Below are positions 21,601-33,185 of a DNA stretch of 64,000 nucleotides, piece after piece. The notes beneath the pieces are model-generated. The model worked only from the letters and a program-made list of their open reading frames with translations. It ran no database searches and was not told the origin of the DNA. The stretch is from Haemonchus contortus (taxonomy: Eukaryota; Nematoda; Chromadorea; Rhabditida; Trichostrongylidae): NCBI GenBank assembly GCA_000469685.2, contig LS997564.1, forward strand, positions 6,598,591 to 6,662,590, given 5' to 3'. The position numbers were made by a program, and so were the translations under genes. The stretch's first letter is position 1; each line of letters opens with the position of its first letter.

Positions 21601-24600
21601 ACATAACCCCAAAGCCAAAATATCTATTTGCTTTGGGGATCAGGGGTGTTTGCACATAAGGCAAGCGGTTTATTTTAAAAAAAGTTTCAAAAGATGTAAG
21701 AAATTCTATGTATGACTCAATGTTGATTTTAGTTATCGAATACTAGTTGTTCTTTGGAATGTACACGATGCGACCTATACAGCCCTCCAAATCTACCGTG
21801 AGTTTCTATTTGACTAACATTTCTTTGTGTTCAAGTGGTGAAAAAAGGTTGTGAAAAGTGTTGAAAAGCACTGTCTCGATTGTTCACTTTTTTGTGGCGC
21901 TGCACAGCTTGCACCTGTTCGGATAAAAGTGCAGAGGCCCATTGAAAAAACACTTCGGCGATGCGCACGCGATGCGTGCTCGGTGACGTCACAGTGGCCA
22001 TACTGCGAAAGGGACTGGGAAGGGGGGACTTGGGCAGTTGCTTATTGTTATGGCACATTTATATTGGTGTTTTGGATTACCTGTACCCATCGGTCATAAA
22101 GAGATAACAATGGAAGTCACATACGACTGGGCCAGCTGAAGCTGTTTTCACTTTTCTTTGGGACAAGGCCGTGCAAACATACAAAACTTGCAAGAAAACA
22201 GTGATGATTTCGAAATTTCCTGGCTTTTAGGTGGGTTGCGGGAGGGGGGGGGGGCTATCGGTGAGACAATATTCGGGATCGTTACCCATGTAGTTTTGAT
22301 CACCCCTATGGGGTTCATAAACTCGTCAGTCATAAGTTTTTTTTTCATCTTCCACGAAACGGCTTCGTCTTCGTGGTCTGCCATCACCCAAACCCACATG
22401 GAGCCTCCCGAAAACCTGAAGGTCAGAATCGAAAACCCTAATTTCCAGTGACTTTTCAGAATCACTGTTTGACATGCTTACTTAGTTAGCTGTATCGTTG
22501 GTTCAGCACTAGTAATGAAGTAACTGCAAATTCCTCCGCGCTCGAGCAGGGAGAAGGGAGAGAGGGATCGTGGGAGGATGGGGAAAGATGTAAGGGTAAG
22601 GGGAGGAGGAAGGGGGGGGGGGGTGGGAGAGGTGGTTTTATCGTTTTTGTATGTTCATTTCATTGAAGTCTGAGCTATGTAGCCGAGCACGAGGCTGGAT
22701 TTCTGTGAGCTTTGTATACACAGTCACGGTGATACTGATAAAATAAAAGAACAGGATCACATGTACTTCCAGAACGTTCTACGTAATTCGAAAAAAAATG
22801 TAATGGAATATTTGTTTTTCTCTTGTTTATTAGTGTATTTATTTCCTTTTGACAACCTCAACAAAAGATTTTGAAGGACATGCTGTCTTTCATTCAGTCC
22901 TCCAAGACAAGTTGTTGTATGGTATGGAACCCGAACAGGTGAGCGCTTTTACTATCGCCATGTGACAATTACTGTTGACTAGCGATTCTTCTTAAAAAGT
23001 ACCGTAAACTGTTGACTGATCATCGATTTTCGAGCCAAAGTCGGGTCAAAATATTGGTTTTTGCAGGCACTGTCGGCGGCCCTCAGCAGACCGCAGGAGG
23101 GGTTATTTCGAGCGCACAAGACAGTGTAAGATTGTTTGTACTGTCTTTGTTCATTATTTCTGTAAATAAACAAAGTCTCGCAAGGAATAGCTGATACCGT
23201 AATTGAGTGGTTGGAATAGCTGGTGTTACCGTGGTAGCCCGTTCGCCCAGTTAGCAATAAAGTGACACGTCATGGGAAGTCGAAGCACAATTTTTGAATT
23301 GTTTCCCTTTGGAGGGACTTGTCTATGAAGGGGAACTTCCCCTTCTGAGAAGATGGGCCTGAAGTCGCTATCATGGCTGGATTAGCTCTCGCGAAAACAA
23401 GTGCATCGATGAGAGCTGTGATATCGTGCTGCGTAACTGAGCTGTTGAGATCTAGGACAAGCTTATGCAGTGGGATTTGTTGGGCTGATAGAGGAGTTCG
23501 TGTTTGTCTTTGAAGAGGATTATGTATACACTTTTTACTCCCGCTCTTTCCCTTTCACCCGGACAACAATATATTGGAAGGCAGTAGTAGATGGGGGAAG
23601 TACCCCCAAATTCGATGTAGGACCCGTTATCCGCGGCATCATGCTTGGTCCTGGTTGAAGGGTATCATGGAGGCCCTCGAATCTACAACCTCCAAATAAA
23701 TGACGTGGACAAAAAAATTTACAGTATCCCTCTGTAAGGAGTAGATGAAGCACGTCCTTTAATGCTTGCCTTACTTTTTTCAAAAGCATTTCCCACATAG
23801 TTTCCTTTTTTCGGAACAATTTCCTTTTCAGGCATCCAGATCAGGAATCCGTCCACAATGGCAGCCCATGACTTCGTCTGGATATCAAAAAGGATTACAG
23901 GGTTCAAATTTACCAACGTACTTATCTCCTCAGCAGCAGCAAGGAATCGGACGACAAAACGGCACCGGAGCGATCCAGTACCAACCCCTGAATCAAGCTA
24001 CTGGCGGTTATAACGGTGCAAACAACGGCTACCAAACTGTGACCGTTACTGGTTACTCGCAGTCAGGCACCGGTTACGGCCCCATTTCCAATCAGATTAC
24101 AAATCCTTCAGTTGTTCAAACGCCACAAGGTGTTCGAGGAGAGAGTCAGCAAGCCTGGAACTCTCAGTACAATGGGGCTAATGACTATTTACCCTATCAA
24201 TCACCAAGTCCAAACATGGGCGGCCAGATCCAAGGAACGTCTTTTCCTCAACAACCGCAAAGAGATGATCAGACGGGACAGACGAGGACGTATCAAGTCA
24301 CAGCCACCTACAACGATGCGCAGAGATTACCTGGTTCATCTTCCACTGGCCCGACTCAAACGACGGCATCTCCACCTTTTACACAGGCACCGTATTCGCA
24401 ATCCAATGTCCCAGTTCAGGGAGTCTTTCCCACTGCCCCTATCAGCATCTATCCCGTTCAGTCACCTACCACCAGTAGCGGAACCCAGGGCTACACATCT
24501 AGTGCATCTGGAATGTCCTACACGACAACACCTTTTCCATACGGTTCAACCCAGAACCCGAATCAGTGGCCCACTTCTACCCAGAACCCAAATCAGTGGC

Positions 24601-26659
24601 TCACTTCTCAAGGTGTCATTAATCCTAGTCAGGGTCTTTATGGCACCACTACTACTCAGTTCGAAGGTACCTACCCAGGTAGTAGTGTAGGTAGTGAGCA
24701 ATTCTTTACAACTTATCAACCAAATGGATTCCAAGGTCAATCCCAATCTTCTTCTAGTTGGTTCCCCTCATCTAGTCAAAGCGTCCAGTACACAAACCAG
24801 TACGATCAAGGGTCAACTCAAAGCACTATGTACGGTTCCACGTCACCCACTCCTTACAACCCATCAACAACTCCAATGCCTACTGTTGGGTTCACTTCAC
24901 CCAGCCTCCAGTCCTCGTACGACTTTCAAACAAATGGGCCTCAGAGCTCTTCAAGTTCGCCCTCTTCTTCTTGGTCTACGAGTGGCTTCTCTACATCGTC
25001 CTCGCCGCCTACGCAATATGGCCTGACAGGCAGTCTTTCTGGGCAATCTCAGAGCTCCTCGATGGGATTCACTTCACCCACTCAGTATAATCCTTCAACG
25101 ACACAAATGCCTACTGTTGGGTACACTTCGTCCAGCCAGCAGCCGCCATACGATTATCAAACCAACCGACCTTCAAGCCCTTCAAGTTCTGCCTCTTCTT
25201 CTTGGTCGACGAGTGGCTTTGCAACATCCTCCACTCCGCCTGTACAGTACGACCAAACAGGTGGTCCTTCTGGGCAATATCAAAGCTCCTCAGTGGGTCT
25301 AACTTCACCCACTCAGCAACCTTCTTATGGCTACCAAACAAGTGGCCAAGAAACTCGAACACAACCATATTCCAATAGTATTTTCTCGACTACACAATCA
25401 ACATCCTTGCCTTATCAAACCACTGGAGCTCAGGGTCAAGCTCTAACCTCTTCCCCCAGCGGGTTCACCTCCTCTTCTACGCAGTCACCCTACTCAACAA
25501 CGAGATCGGATACGAATGGGGTGAGCCTTGAGCTGACGACTTTTGACTGATCTTCTTTTATGGTTTTATCTGTTTAGCTTTACGGTCAGAACGCTGCTGG
25601 GCAGTTTGTAGAACCGACAGCTCAACTACCGTATTCATCGCCTCGTCCTACAGTAAGTTGCTCTTACACTTATTCTACTTTCCCAGAATCAAGAAGGTGC
25701 CAGACTTCAAATGTCCACCTTATGGAACCAAAAATTTCGAAAAAATTAAACATGCACCAAAACTCCTGCCGGATTTTTCTGACCTCATTGAAAGTCCATT
25801 ATTTATGCTTTCATCTGTATCCCACGAAGATGGTTTTACAGTGGCAAAATGTGCTTGAAATCAGGAATTGTTTGGTATTTTAAGGATGGGACAACTCGAC
25901 AATTCAATCCCAACGAACCACTGAACGTACAGCGCGGAAGTAGCAACATTATTCCAGGTGAGCAGTAAAACTATGCAGAAGACCGCCTCGAGTAAGATGT
26001 TTGGAAAGGAGTCAGGTTTTAAGGGTGGTTAAATGTCCATGAGGTAAAAAAGGGGCTGGGAAGGAGCTCATGGTGGGCCGATGTGAAGACAATATTTACT
26101 ACTATTAGCTATAGTTCAGTCAAGTATAGTTCAGAAGTAGTTCAAAATGGAAGAGTTCGAAGATAATGCGACAAGGCAGAGTTAGCGCTTGGAAAGTAAA
26201 TTGTTTAAGGGTGAAATTTCCGTGGCCTTGATGCAGAGCGGAGGTAAAGCAAGTGGTGGACGGTACCGAAAGTCTCGGTTGGTAGCCGCACTTGACCTCA
26301 TTCCTTCTTTGCCAGTCTTGAAAGACAGTACAAAAAAGACGTTTTTGTCGCCTGCCCTATCTCACATTGCCTCGACTAGATACCTCTCCAAGCGAATATA
26401 GTTTTAATGGAGAACTTAATGCACAGCGTATACATCGTGATTGAACAGCCCAGAACAATTTCTCATTCTTGATTTTCTCTTGCAGGAAGCTTTTCAGGAA
26501 ACTCTCAATTTTTCGATGTTCCGGCCAACAATACACCAACTCCCAAAGGTAGAGTTAAATATTTGTTTTACTTAAAACCTTAATAATGTCATTTTATGCC
26601 TTTCAGCGACCCTTCTCTCAACGATCTTAGCCATTGCCCTCGTGAACGTTCTGTTGTGA
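18679..26659 (+). CDS. Secreted Ser/Thr/Gln-rich surface protein, probably GPI-anchored
   Basis: Exons are 18679-18717, 22898-22938, 23067-23125, 23832-25520, 25578-25652, 25885-25957, 26486-26548 and 26607-26659 (stop TGA 26657-26659). From the second exon on all phases agree. The first exon (MNPTRLALIIALL, a signal peptide eight bases after a CTATCAG acceptor) joins out of phase, so at least one small exon is missing from the 4.2 kb first intron, or this exon belongs elsewhere. The 563-codon central exon is almost wholly Ser, Thr, Gln, Pro, Tyr and Gly, with a TQNPNQW repeat and two full 77-residue repeats. The protein ends NNTPTPKATLLSTILAIALV... without a charged tail after the helix, which is the form of a GPI-attachment signal. 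Dense Ser/Thr suggests a mucin-like O-glycosylated surface or cuticle protein. No orthologue was recognised. Confidence 0.7.
19801..19840. repeat. Short tandem duplication
   Basis: The 20-base unit TTCTGATAATTAGTGATAGA is repeated once immediately (second copy with TAATGATAG), inside the first intron of the surface-protein gene. Confidence 0.6.
22545..22635 (+). repeat. Purine-rich, G-run tract
   Basis: About 90 bases are almost pure A/G with many GGG to GGGG runs and one stretch of twelve G. It lies in the first intron of the surface-protein gene on the transcribed-RNA-like strand. It could fold as a G-quadruplex; that is inference only. Confidence 0.6.
24846..25307 (+). repeat. Two in-frame 231-bp coding repeats plus a partial third
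   Basis: The units 24846-25076 and 25077-25307 each encode 77 residues beginning PT.YNPSTT.MPTVG and ending SGQ.QSSS.G.TS. A third copy starts at 25308 and decays after about ten residues. Unit length is exactly conserved, with no indel between the first two copies. Confidence 0.9.
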
Positions 26660-26876
26660 AATGGATCGACCATCACTATCGAAAAGATCTGTTCAGTTTC
26701 TGTATATAAAGAACCACAACTGAGTAGATTACGATAGACCATGACCAGAACCCGCAAAGATTCTCAAACCTGTTCCAAATTTGACCCGATTGGCTCACCT
26801 TGAATACGTCGTTCATCTGAAATGCCCGTGGTTGCATTGTTTCCGTCGCATCTGCACATTTTTCACATAATAACTG

Positions 26877-26882
26877 AATAAA
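26877..26882 (+). terminator. Candidate polyadenylation signal AATAAA
   Basis: An AATAAA lies 218 bases after the stop codon of the GPI-anchored protein gene. Confidence 0.5.
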
Positions 26883-29801
26883 CATGAAATTGATTACTGT
26901 AACGTACTGTAGTACGAGTTTGAGTTGCAATTACTTACTTCTAAAATAGGCATAAGTGGATGATTCCTAATGCTGTCTGCAACTGTTGAGTCTACCGAAT
27001 TCGAAGTTGACGCTTCATCCAGTTCGATGGTGGGTCCACTTTGTTGCATCGGCTATGACATACGACAGGTGGAATTCTTTACGGCCAGCCACAGACGCTA
27101 TAAAACAGTGGAGTTAGGACATCCCAGATGAGCATTGGAAAGACGTGTTGAACAAACCACGGAAATACTACTTAAATCAAAGGGATTTTTGCTAATACAC
27201 CGAGTGTGAGCCGTATATTCGAAGACATAAACAATTTTTGGAGGGTCTATGCAAGGTCTGGCGATGTGGACGCTAGACAGGCAGGCACTGAAGGGTGCTC
27301 TGCCGGTGACCGACGGGCTGGTCACATGGAACGACAATCAGTTGCCAAGCAATTTGCATCTCAGTGCCATCTGCCTTTCATCCTGTAGTACGTTGAGAAC
27401 CAAATTAGGCATGATTCTGAGTGTGGTTCAGAAGAAAGGGCAAGAAAGATCAGCCATCAACGAAGGAAGTTTTGATGGTGTGTACTTACCGAATAAAGCT
27501 TTTGCAAATGAGAATGTAAAATAGACGCGTTCAGAGATGGTTCTTTCCTTCTACCACTGAACCAAGGCAGAAGTGTTAGAATGACCAGAACCACTGTAAG
27601 CTCCTTCCCCTTGGTCGTGGCTCCTGATCCTGACAATTTCAAAATATTCTTGAAATACATTTCTGTAATCTAGTAGTTCAGGCACACTTTCAGTTCAGAA
27701 CTCCTTCATTTTGATATCCGTTCAGATGAGGCCCGTGATGAGAACTTCATCTTTTACACCGTTCCGCTTCCTTCTGGTAGGTCCTTGCTGGTTACCTCAT
27801 ACTGCCATCCATTTGATTGTTAGATTATTTTTTTCTGCTCTTTTTCAATTCTTGAAGGGTCTAAGACATCGTGGGTTTTCTCACATCCAAAATGCCCTCA
27901 CTGCGTGTCGTGTCTGAGCGCAGTCTGCGGAGGTTACCTATCACTGAGCCAGAGAATTCATATCCATTTAGGCGAGCCTGGTTTCAGTGAGAAGAGAAGG
28001 AACCTCCAGTTGGTTCGAAAATACTCAATCTGTACTCATACTCACGAATGGCTCATGGACCTAGAGTCTGTAAATTCCTTCAGATTCCTGAAGCCCACAT
28101 TTGTAGGCTGGTAAACAACGGAGGAGCCTCCCTCAGCCGTAAGACACAGGTTTACCGCCGATTGTCTGGGATATTCAATTTATAGGTTACACATGGCCTA
28201 TCATGTTTTCCAACAGGTGGGCATTCACGAAATATATGTTTATCTATGAGAAAAGGAGATGAGAAGGGGAAAGAGTGCAAGTATGGTGTAGAAATTAACT
28301 GCGTAGAGGAAAGGAAATGGATGCAACAGCAGGAAAAAGAGAGTGTATGAGCTCATCCATAAAAACTTGGCAGTAGCTGCCTTCTAGAGAGATTTATTAT
28401 CCAGAAGACAATGATATCACAAAAAAACACGGCTCCAAAAGAGGAAGGACAGTGATTGACAGTAAATGCTTGACGATCGCTGCGACATGATCGGCTAGTT
28501 GGCTGGCTGCTCCAACTCGTTCACTTCCCGTCCACGTCCCGATCTAACGTCGCCGGCTACCTCAAAGGGTTATCGTTGTCGTAAACGGGCCGTAGGTCCC
28601 CTCCGTGAACGACTTCGCACCCTACCGCGATGCGCATCGAATCGAATTATACGACATACGTAGTACCCAACTCAAGGTCCTGATAAAGAAGATATGCACC
28701 ATTCCCAGAGAAAAGTCGCAGATTTACCAGAGAGTTCCTCAGGACACTCGTCCAATTAAGCTCACCTGTTGCCGGCCAAACTATTCAAGTTATAATGAGA
28801 GATATGTTATCGAAAGAATATTGTTAAGGTAGTTCAAAAGTTATGCTGTAGTTCAAAAATAAGCATGGGCCGCATCCCCAATGTCGTACTTCTCTGTTGT
28901 CTCTGTGCCCGGGATGTCCGAGTTCACCTGGATTCGCAGAAGGAGAGTGCATGCTCGAACGTCCTGAGGACTTAAACGACAACAAGGTTCTCAAATCGTG
29001 AAGAATAATCGCAAGAATGCTCTAGTTCTTCTCAATGACCCTTACTTGACTTTCGGCTTTGGAAGTGGACTGCTATCCTTCATCTAGGGCCTTGCCACAG
29101 AGGGGGAGCTTTCCTAAGTTTCAGCGCGACGGCAAGAATTCTAAAGGCAGAATGAATGGCAATAATTCAGAGGGCTCGTCAGCGCTGTAATCACCTCCTA
29201 ACCCATATTCTGGCAACCTGGCAAAACCTTTGGCAATGGTGATGGCTCACAAGGAAAGAATAGACAATCAGTATGTCTTTCTGCATGAGCTCAGTCTCTC
29301 GTCGGCCTGTCATACCTATCTTCTAACCTTGAGTAGTTGCTTTACAAAGATCTTGAAAACGGGATTGCAGCAGTGACTTTCTCAAAGCGTACTGGAGAAA
29401 ACTGTAAAATTAATTCAGTAATGCTGACATCGAATTTCGGCATGGTTTCAAGCGGACCACCTCCCCACACTCATGATTATAGCGTACTACTATTATAATA
29501 TTGAACTATAGAAACTTGGTTGTTCCTTATCTAATCCTGCTCGATCAAATCATTTCTTGGTAACCCCTATTCGTCTGGGCCTAAGGGTGTTGTGCAGCTG
29601 ATTGAGAGGAGTAAGCGAACCTGGTTACAGCTAATGATGCAGGTTAAACATACCAGGAACATTTAGTAGGGCATATCAAATTACAATCGAGATGAAAAAG
29701 TGAAAACACTCTTAGAATTAACAAAGCTGTATGGGAGCAATAGCAACTAGACTCTCCATGAGAATATAAAATACTCTTTGGAGACCGGTAATCGAAATAA
29801 T

Positions 29802-30642
29802 TCAGTAAACAAACTTCCGAGTCAAATGATTTCGGGAAGTTATGAGGAAACGGGAGAAGGCAGTGAAGTTATTTTTGTCGATGATGCAGCAGCCACTGTA
29901 CGGAGTATGTTTGGCCAAGCAGAATATCAAAGTCGACACGGGGGTAACAGCATCTAATCGTCCCATAAAACAATTTATGGCGTGCACCGGGGTGAAACAC
30001 CGTGCTTGAGAAGAACCGCCGTCAACGCACATACGCGCTTCTCCACCGATCACAATCAATCAATCACCGACACTGGGCATGAATCTGTTTCCCTGATCGT
30101 TTCCTGATTGATAACGAATGAGTTACTGATGTCAAAATTGAATGGCAGCCCAAATGACATCAAATCACTGTGCTCAGCACTGACTTCTGACTGACAGATG
30201 ACATAGCAAGGACAAAGTGCACGGCATTGATGAATCGCTACATGAAGTACTATGGACTCCATCGCAATCAGGAATCAGTGGTAATAGAAAGACGCTAGGG
30301 CTCCCGAATATACAAGTGTGTTCATGCTTGAGTTGAAGTTTGTCAGCCTTCATACGGCGACCTAAAGCTGTAAAAGTCGCAGTCCTCGTAGGAAGGATCC
30401 GATCTCACGGATAAAGCATTCCCAATACAGTCCGGGTAAGTCGGGTACGTCCACGGACAGGCGCTGCCACATTGGAACAAACCAAACCTATGAGGCAAGC
30501 CTAGAGATGTACTCTGTAAAACAGCACTAATCAGCACTTTCAGGGCCTCGCTAGAGATAAGCAGCTCCCACCAGCTTAAACCTTTCTTCAATTGTAGACA
30601 TACTGCCCTAACATCATGTTTCCCTCCTCCAGGCTTACACAC
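29802..30642 (-). other. Run of three minus-strand open frames, possible repeat relic
   Basis: Frames of 99, 68 and 85 codons (30642-30343, 30262-30056, 30059-29802) follow one another on the minus strand with short breaks. They are Cys-rich and show no catalytic motif I can name. The arrangement fits a decayed dispersed element better than a host gene. Confidence 0.25.
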
Positions 30643-31186
30643 GCATGTGGTAGTTCACAAAGGGTATGGGCTCTACCGCATAGATAGGTCGTAGTGGCAT
30701 CCTTCACCTTTTACATTTTGAGAAAAATAAAGTGTACTGACATGGTTAGCTGAGATCGTAGTAAACATGGCGACCTATTCGACTATTCGACCGAGATGGT
30801 GCATTCTAACCCATGCAACCTGAGCGCTGACCTTGGAAGCACGAGCATTGAGTCAGATAAAGGTTATATGTAGCATCCCACAAAAATGTGAAGAAATATT
30901 GCAGGATAATCACTTTAGATATAATCTACAAAGGCTTATTTCAGGCTGAAATTTTGCATGGAAAAGGAATATTACAGTAACATCACATTCCTAACCAGTG
31001 ACACTTTCCAATGCACTGTTCACAAACTGTTCTATCTCCAACACATATGAAGTTCGAAGCTCTTCCTTAGGCAAAACAAAACCCTAGGCTATTGGCTCAC
31101 ATGGCTGATTACTAGTGTAAGTTCCTTTTAATCAGGCCGACTCCCTCAGCGCAGGGAAGCTTGATGATTTCATCGACCATCAAGTC

Positions 31187-31259
31187 GGAGGTGGCGTAGT
31201 GGCAAGTGGCGTACAAACTTCCACGCATGACCACGGGTTCGAATCCCGGATGATATCCG
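31187..31259 (+). repeat. tRNA-like sequence, probable SINE head
   Basis: GTGGCGTAGTGGCAAGTGG resembles an internal A box and, 40 bases on, GGGTTCGAATCCC is a perfect B box with a paired T stem. The acceptor ends (GGAGGTG and GATATCC) pair poorly and no clear anticodon loop forms. It is therefore a tRNA-derived SINE or a dead tRNA rather than a working gene. Confidence 0.55.
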
Positions 31260-33160
31260 CTTAGGCCAACCAAGCATTCCATCCCTCCGGGGTTGGTTAA
31301 TCGGTATTAGAAAATGCAGTAGCACAACAAAATTCTCAATCCCGTGTTTGGAGAGCGTAATTAGCTTCTAAGAAAATAAAGGTCTCGTTAGTACTGATTA
31401 TGAGACTATTCCTCAGAAACTCCTCTATATTAGCTCCTGTATCATCATAAAAACGCTTCTTTTCCTCTCTGTTGCTGCTTGAAAGAAACGTACTGCAACC
31501 TCAAACCACTCCTCAAATGGCTTTAACCTCGAAAACTTCGCGTTTTTTTTAACTCCCAATTTCCTTGCATAGGAAATGGAAAACGTTCGGACTTTGCCAG
31601 CTTTGAGTCTCTGCAAGGTGCCAGTCAACTTTATTAGAAGTGACTACCAAAGAAGCTCTGGTTCAAAACCGTGATCATAGTCTTGAGGGGGCGAAGGAGG
31701 GCTAGAACTTGCACTAACTAGATCTCCATGATTTGATTTGATGATTTTTAGATGCCATGAATCTTTCACGGTCCTTTTGAAGACCAACTGCCTTGCCCAT
31801 CATGACGGTTTGAGAGAGATCATGCTCTTAAAGCTGCTCTTCCATATTGAGCGAAGCCATTTCTCATGCACTCGATTCCTGAACATCTGGTTCCATCGAC
31901 ACTGAAGAACAACCCGAGTTAGCGAAATCATTTTCCACAGTGACAGGCTTGACCCGGATGATGATGAGAGAACTCCGAGAGAATATAGAACTGGGCTAAA
32001 TTTTGACGGTTACGTTTTTATGAGCTGGTTGGCCCTTAGAGTAACCTAAGTAACCTGACACTTCTTCTCTATTCCACACAAAAATCGTTTTTATCTGTGA
32101 CTCGACGGGGCGGGAGGGCGCGACGTTGTTCACATACGCCTCCATTACTTCACATCCGCTATTCATCACAGCTACATAAAGACACCCTTCTATTGTGTTT
32201 TTCAAGGAGAGCTCAAGTTACTACTTACTATTACCTGGATCTGTAAGAAGCATTCGCAGCCACGGGTTAAATGTTCAGCACTGACCAACCGGTTTTGCTA
32301 CACGGTACTCAGCTACTCCTCCTCAGAACCTATAAATGTCACGGGAGAAAGAACCCGGCTTTTTCGAGTTTTTAAGCACCTGATTTTTCTATTGAAAATA
32401 CGAACCCATTTGACTAAACAGTTGGCTTTAAAAGTTAAGCTTACTTGTTTTCCCCCAAGTATTTGCATTTCAGAACTGCCAGAATGCCACCCCACACCTT
32501 CGAGTTATCCAATTCATGAGTTCTGCGAAGTCATTGAGTGTACTTGTTCTGAGTACATACCAACTTTTTCGAATAACTTGATAGTATCATAAAATGAGCC
32601 CCAGACGTAATGACTGGTGTGGGTGAGATTTGTGCAGGGGAATGGGTGCATGGGGTTATAAACCGCTGTCCAGGTGTAGTCATTACATAAACCAAATATT
32701 CAATCGAACATTCAAACGATTCCATATGATGTCAAGGACCTAAATACTCTCTGAAAAGCCCATTTGAACAAATTCAGGAGGGATTAAATCTGAGAGAGTA
32801 ACTTACCATCTGGTAATTGGGCCCCAGAGCTTCAGGTTTTGCCCTGGGGGATTGAATTTACTATGAAAAGAAGTCCGGTAGTCTTGAAATTAAAAGTTTT
32901 GGTTGGTATTGGTGTGTTGGGTATTAAAAATTTCAAATAACCTCACAAGTCCGGGATACAGCTGGAAGCAATGTATCATATTTGGTCCTTCTTATTTCTT
33001 ATTAATACTCTTTATCACTTATTTAAATCATTCAATTGAATCGTTGTTGACCTTTCTACTTGACCGCCTATCATGTCGATTACCACTTTGATCTCCGATC
33101 CGATGGCGGGAATCGCTACCTCCACCCTGCACAAGGGGGTCTATCCCTGACGAAGTTCAG

Positions 33161-33170
33161 TTTTTTCTAG
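33161..33170 (+). promoter_or_regulatory. Candidate trans-splice acceptor of the rme-2-like gene
   Basis: TTTTTTCTAG ends 15 bases before the signal-peptide ATG at 33186. It has the pyrimidine run and AG expected of a nematode spliced-leader site. Confidence 0.4.
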
Positions 33171-33185
33171 CCCATACTTACCCCT

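Larger units (their letters stand above)
26883..33170. other. Long gene-poor region
   Basis: About 6.3 kb shows no exon chain that I can support. Open frames are short and lack splice context. Two items stand out and are listed separately: a tRNA-derived repeat at 31187-31259, and three minus-strand frames in a row at 29802-30642. Confidence 0.45.

Noticed and set aside
24112..25368. Alternative frames within the large surface-protein exon (192, 110, 85 codons)
   Set aside because: Shadows of the Ser/Thr/Gln-rich frame, which alone is continuous and joins its neighbours in phase.
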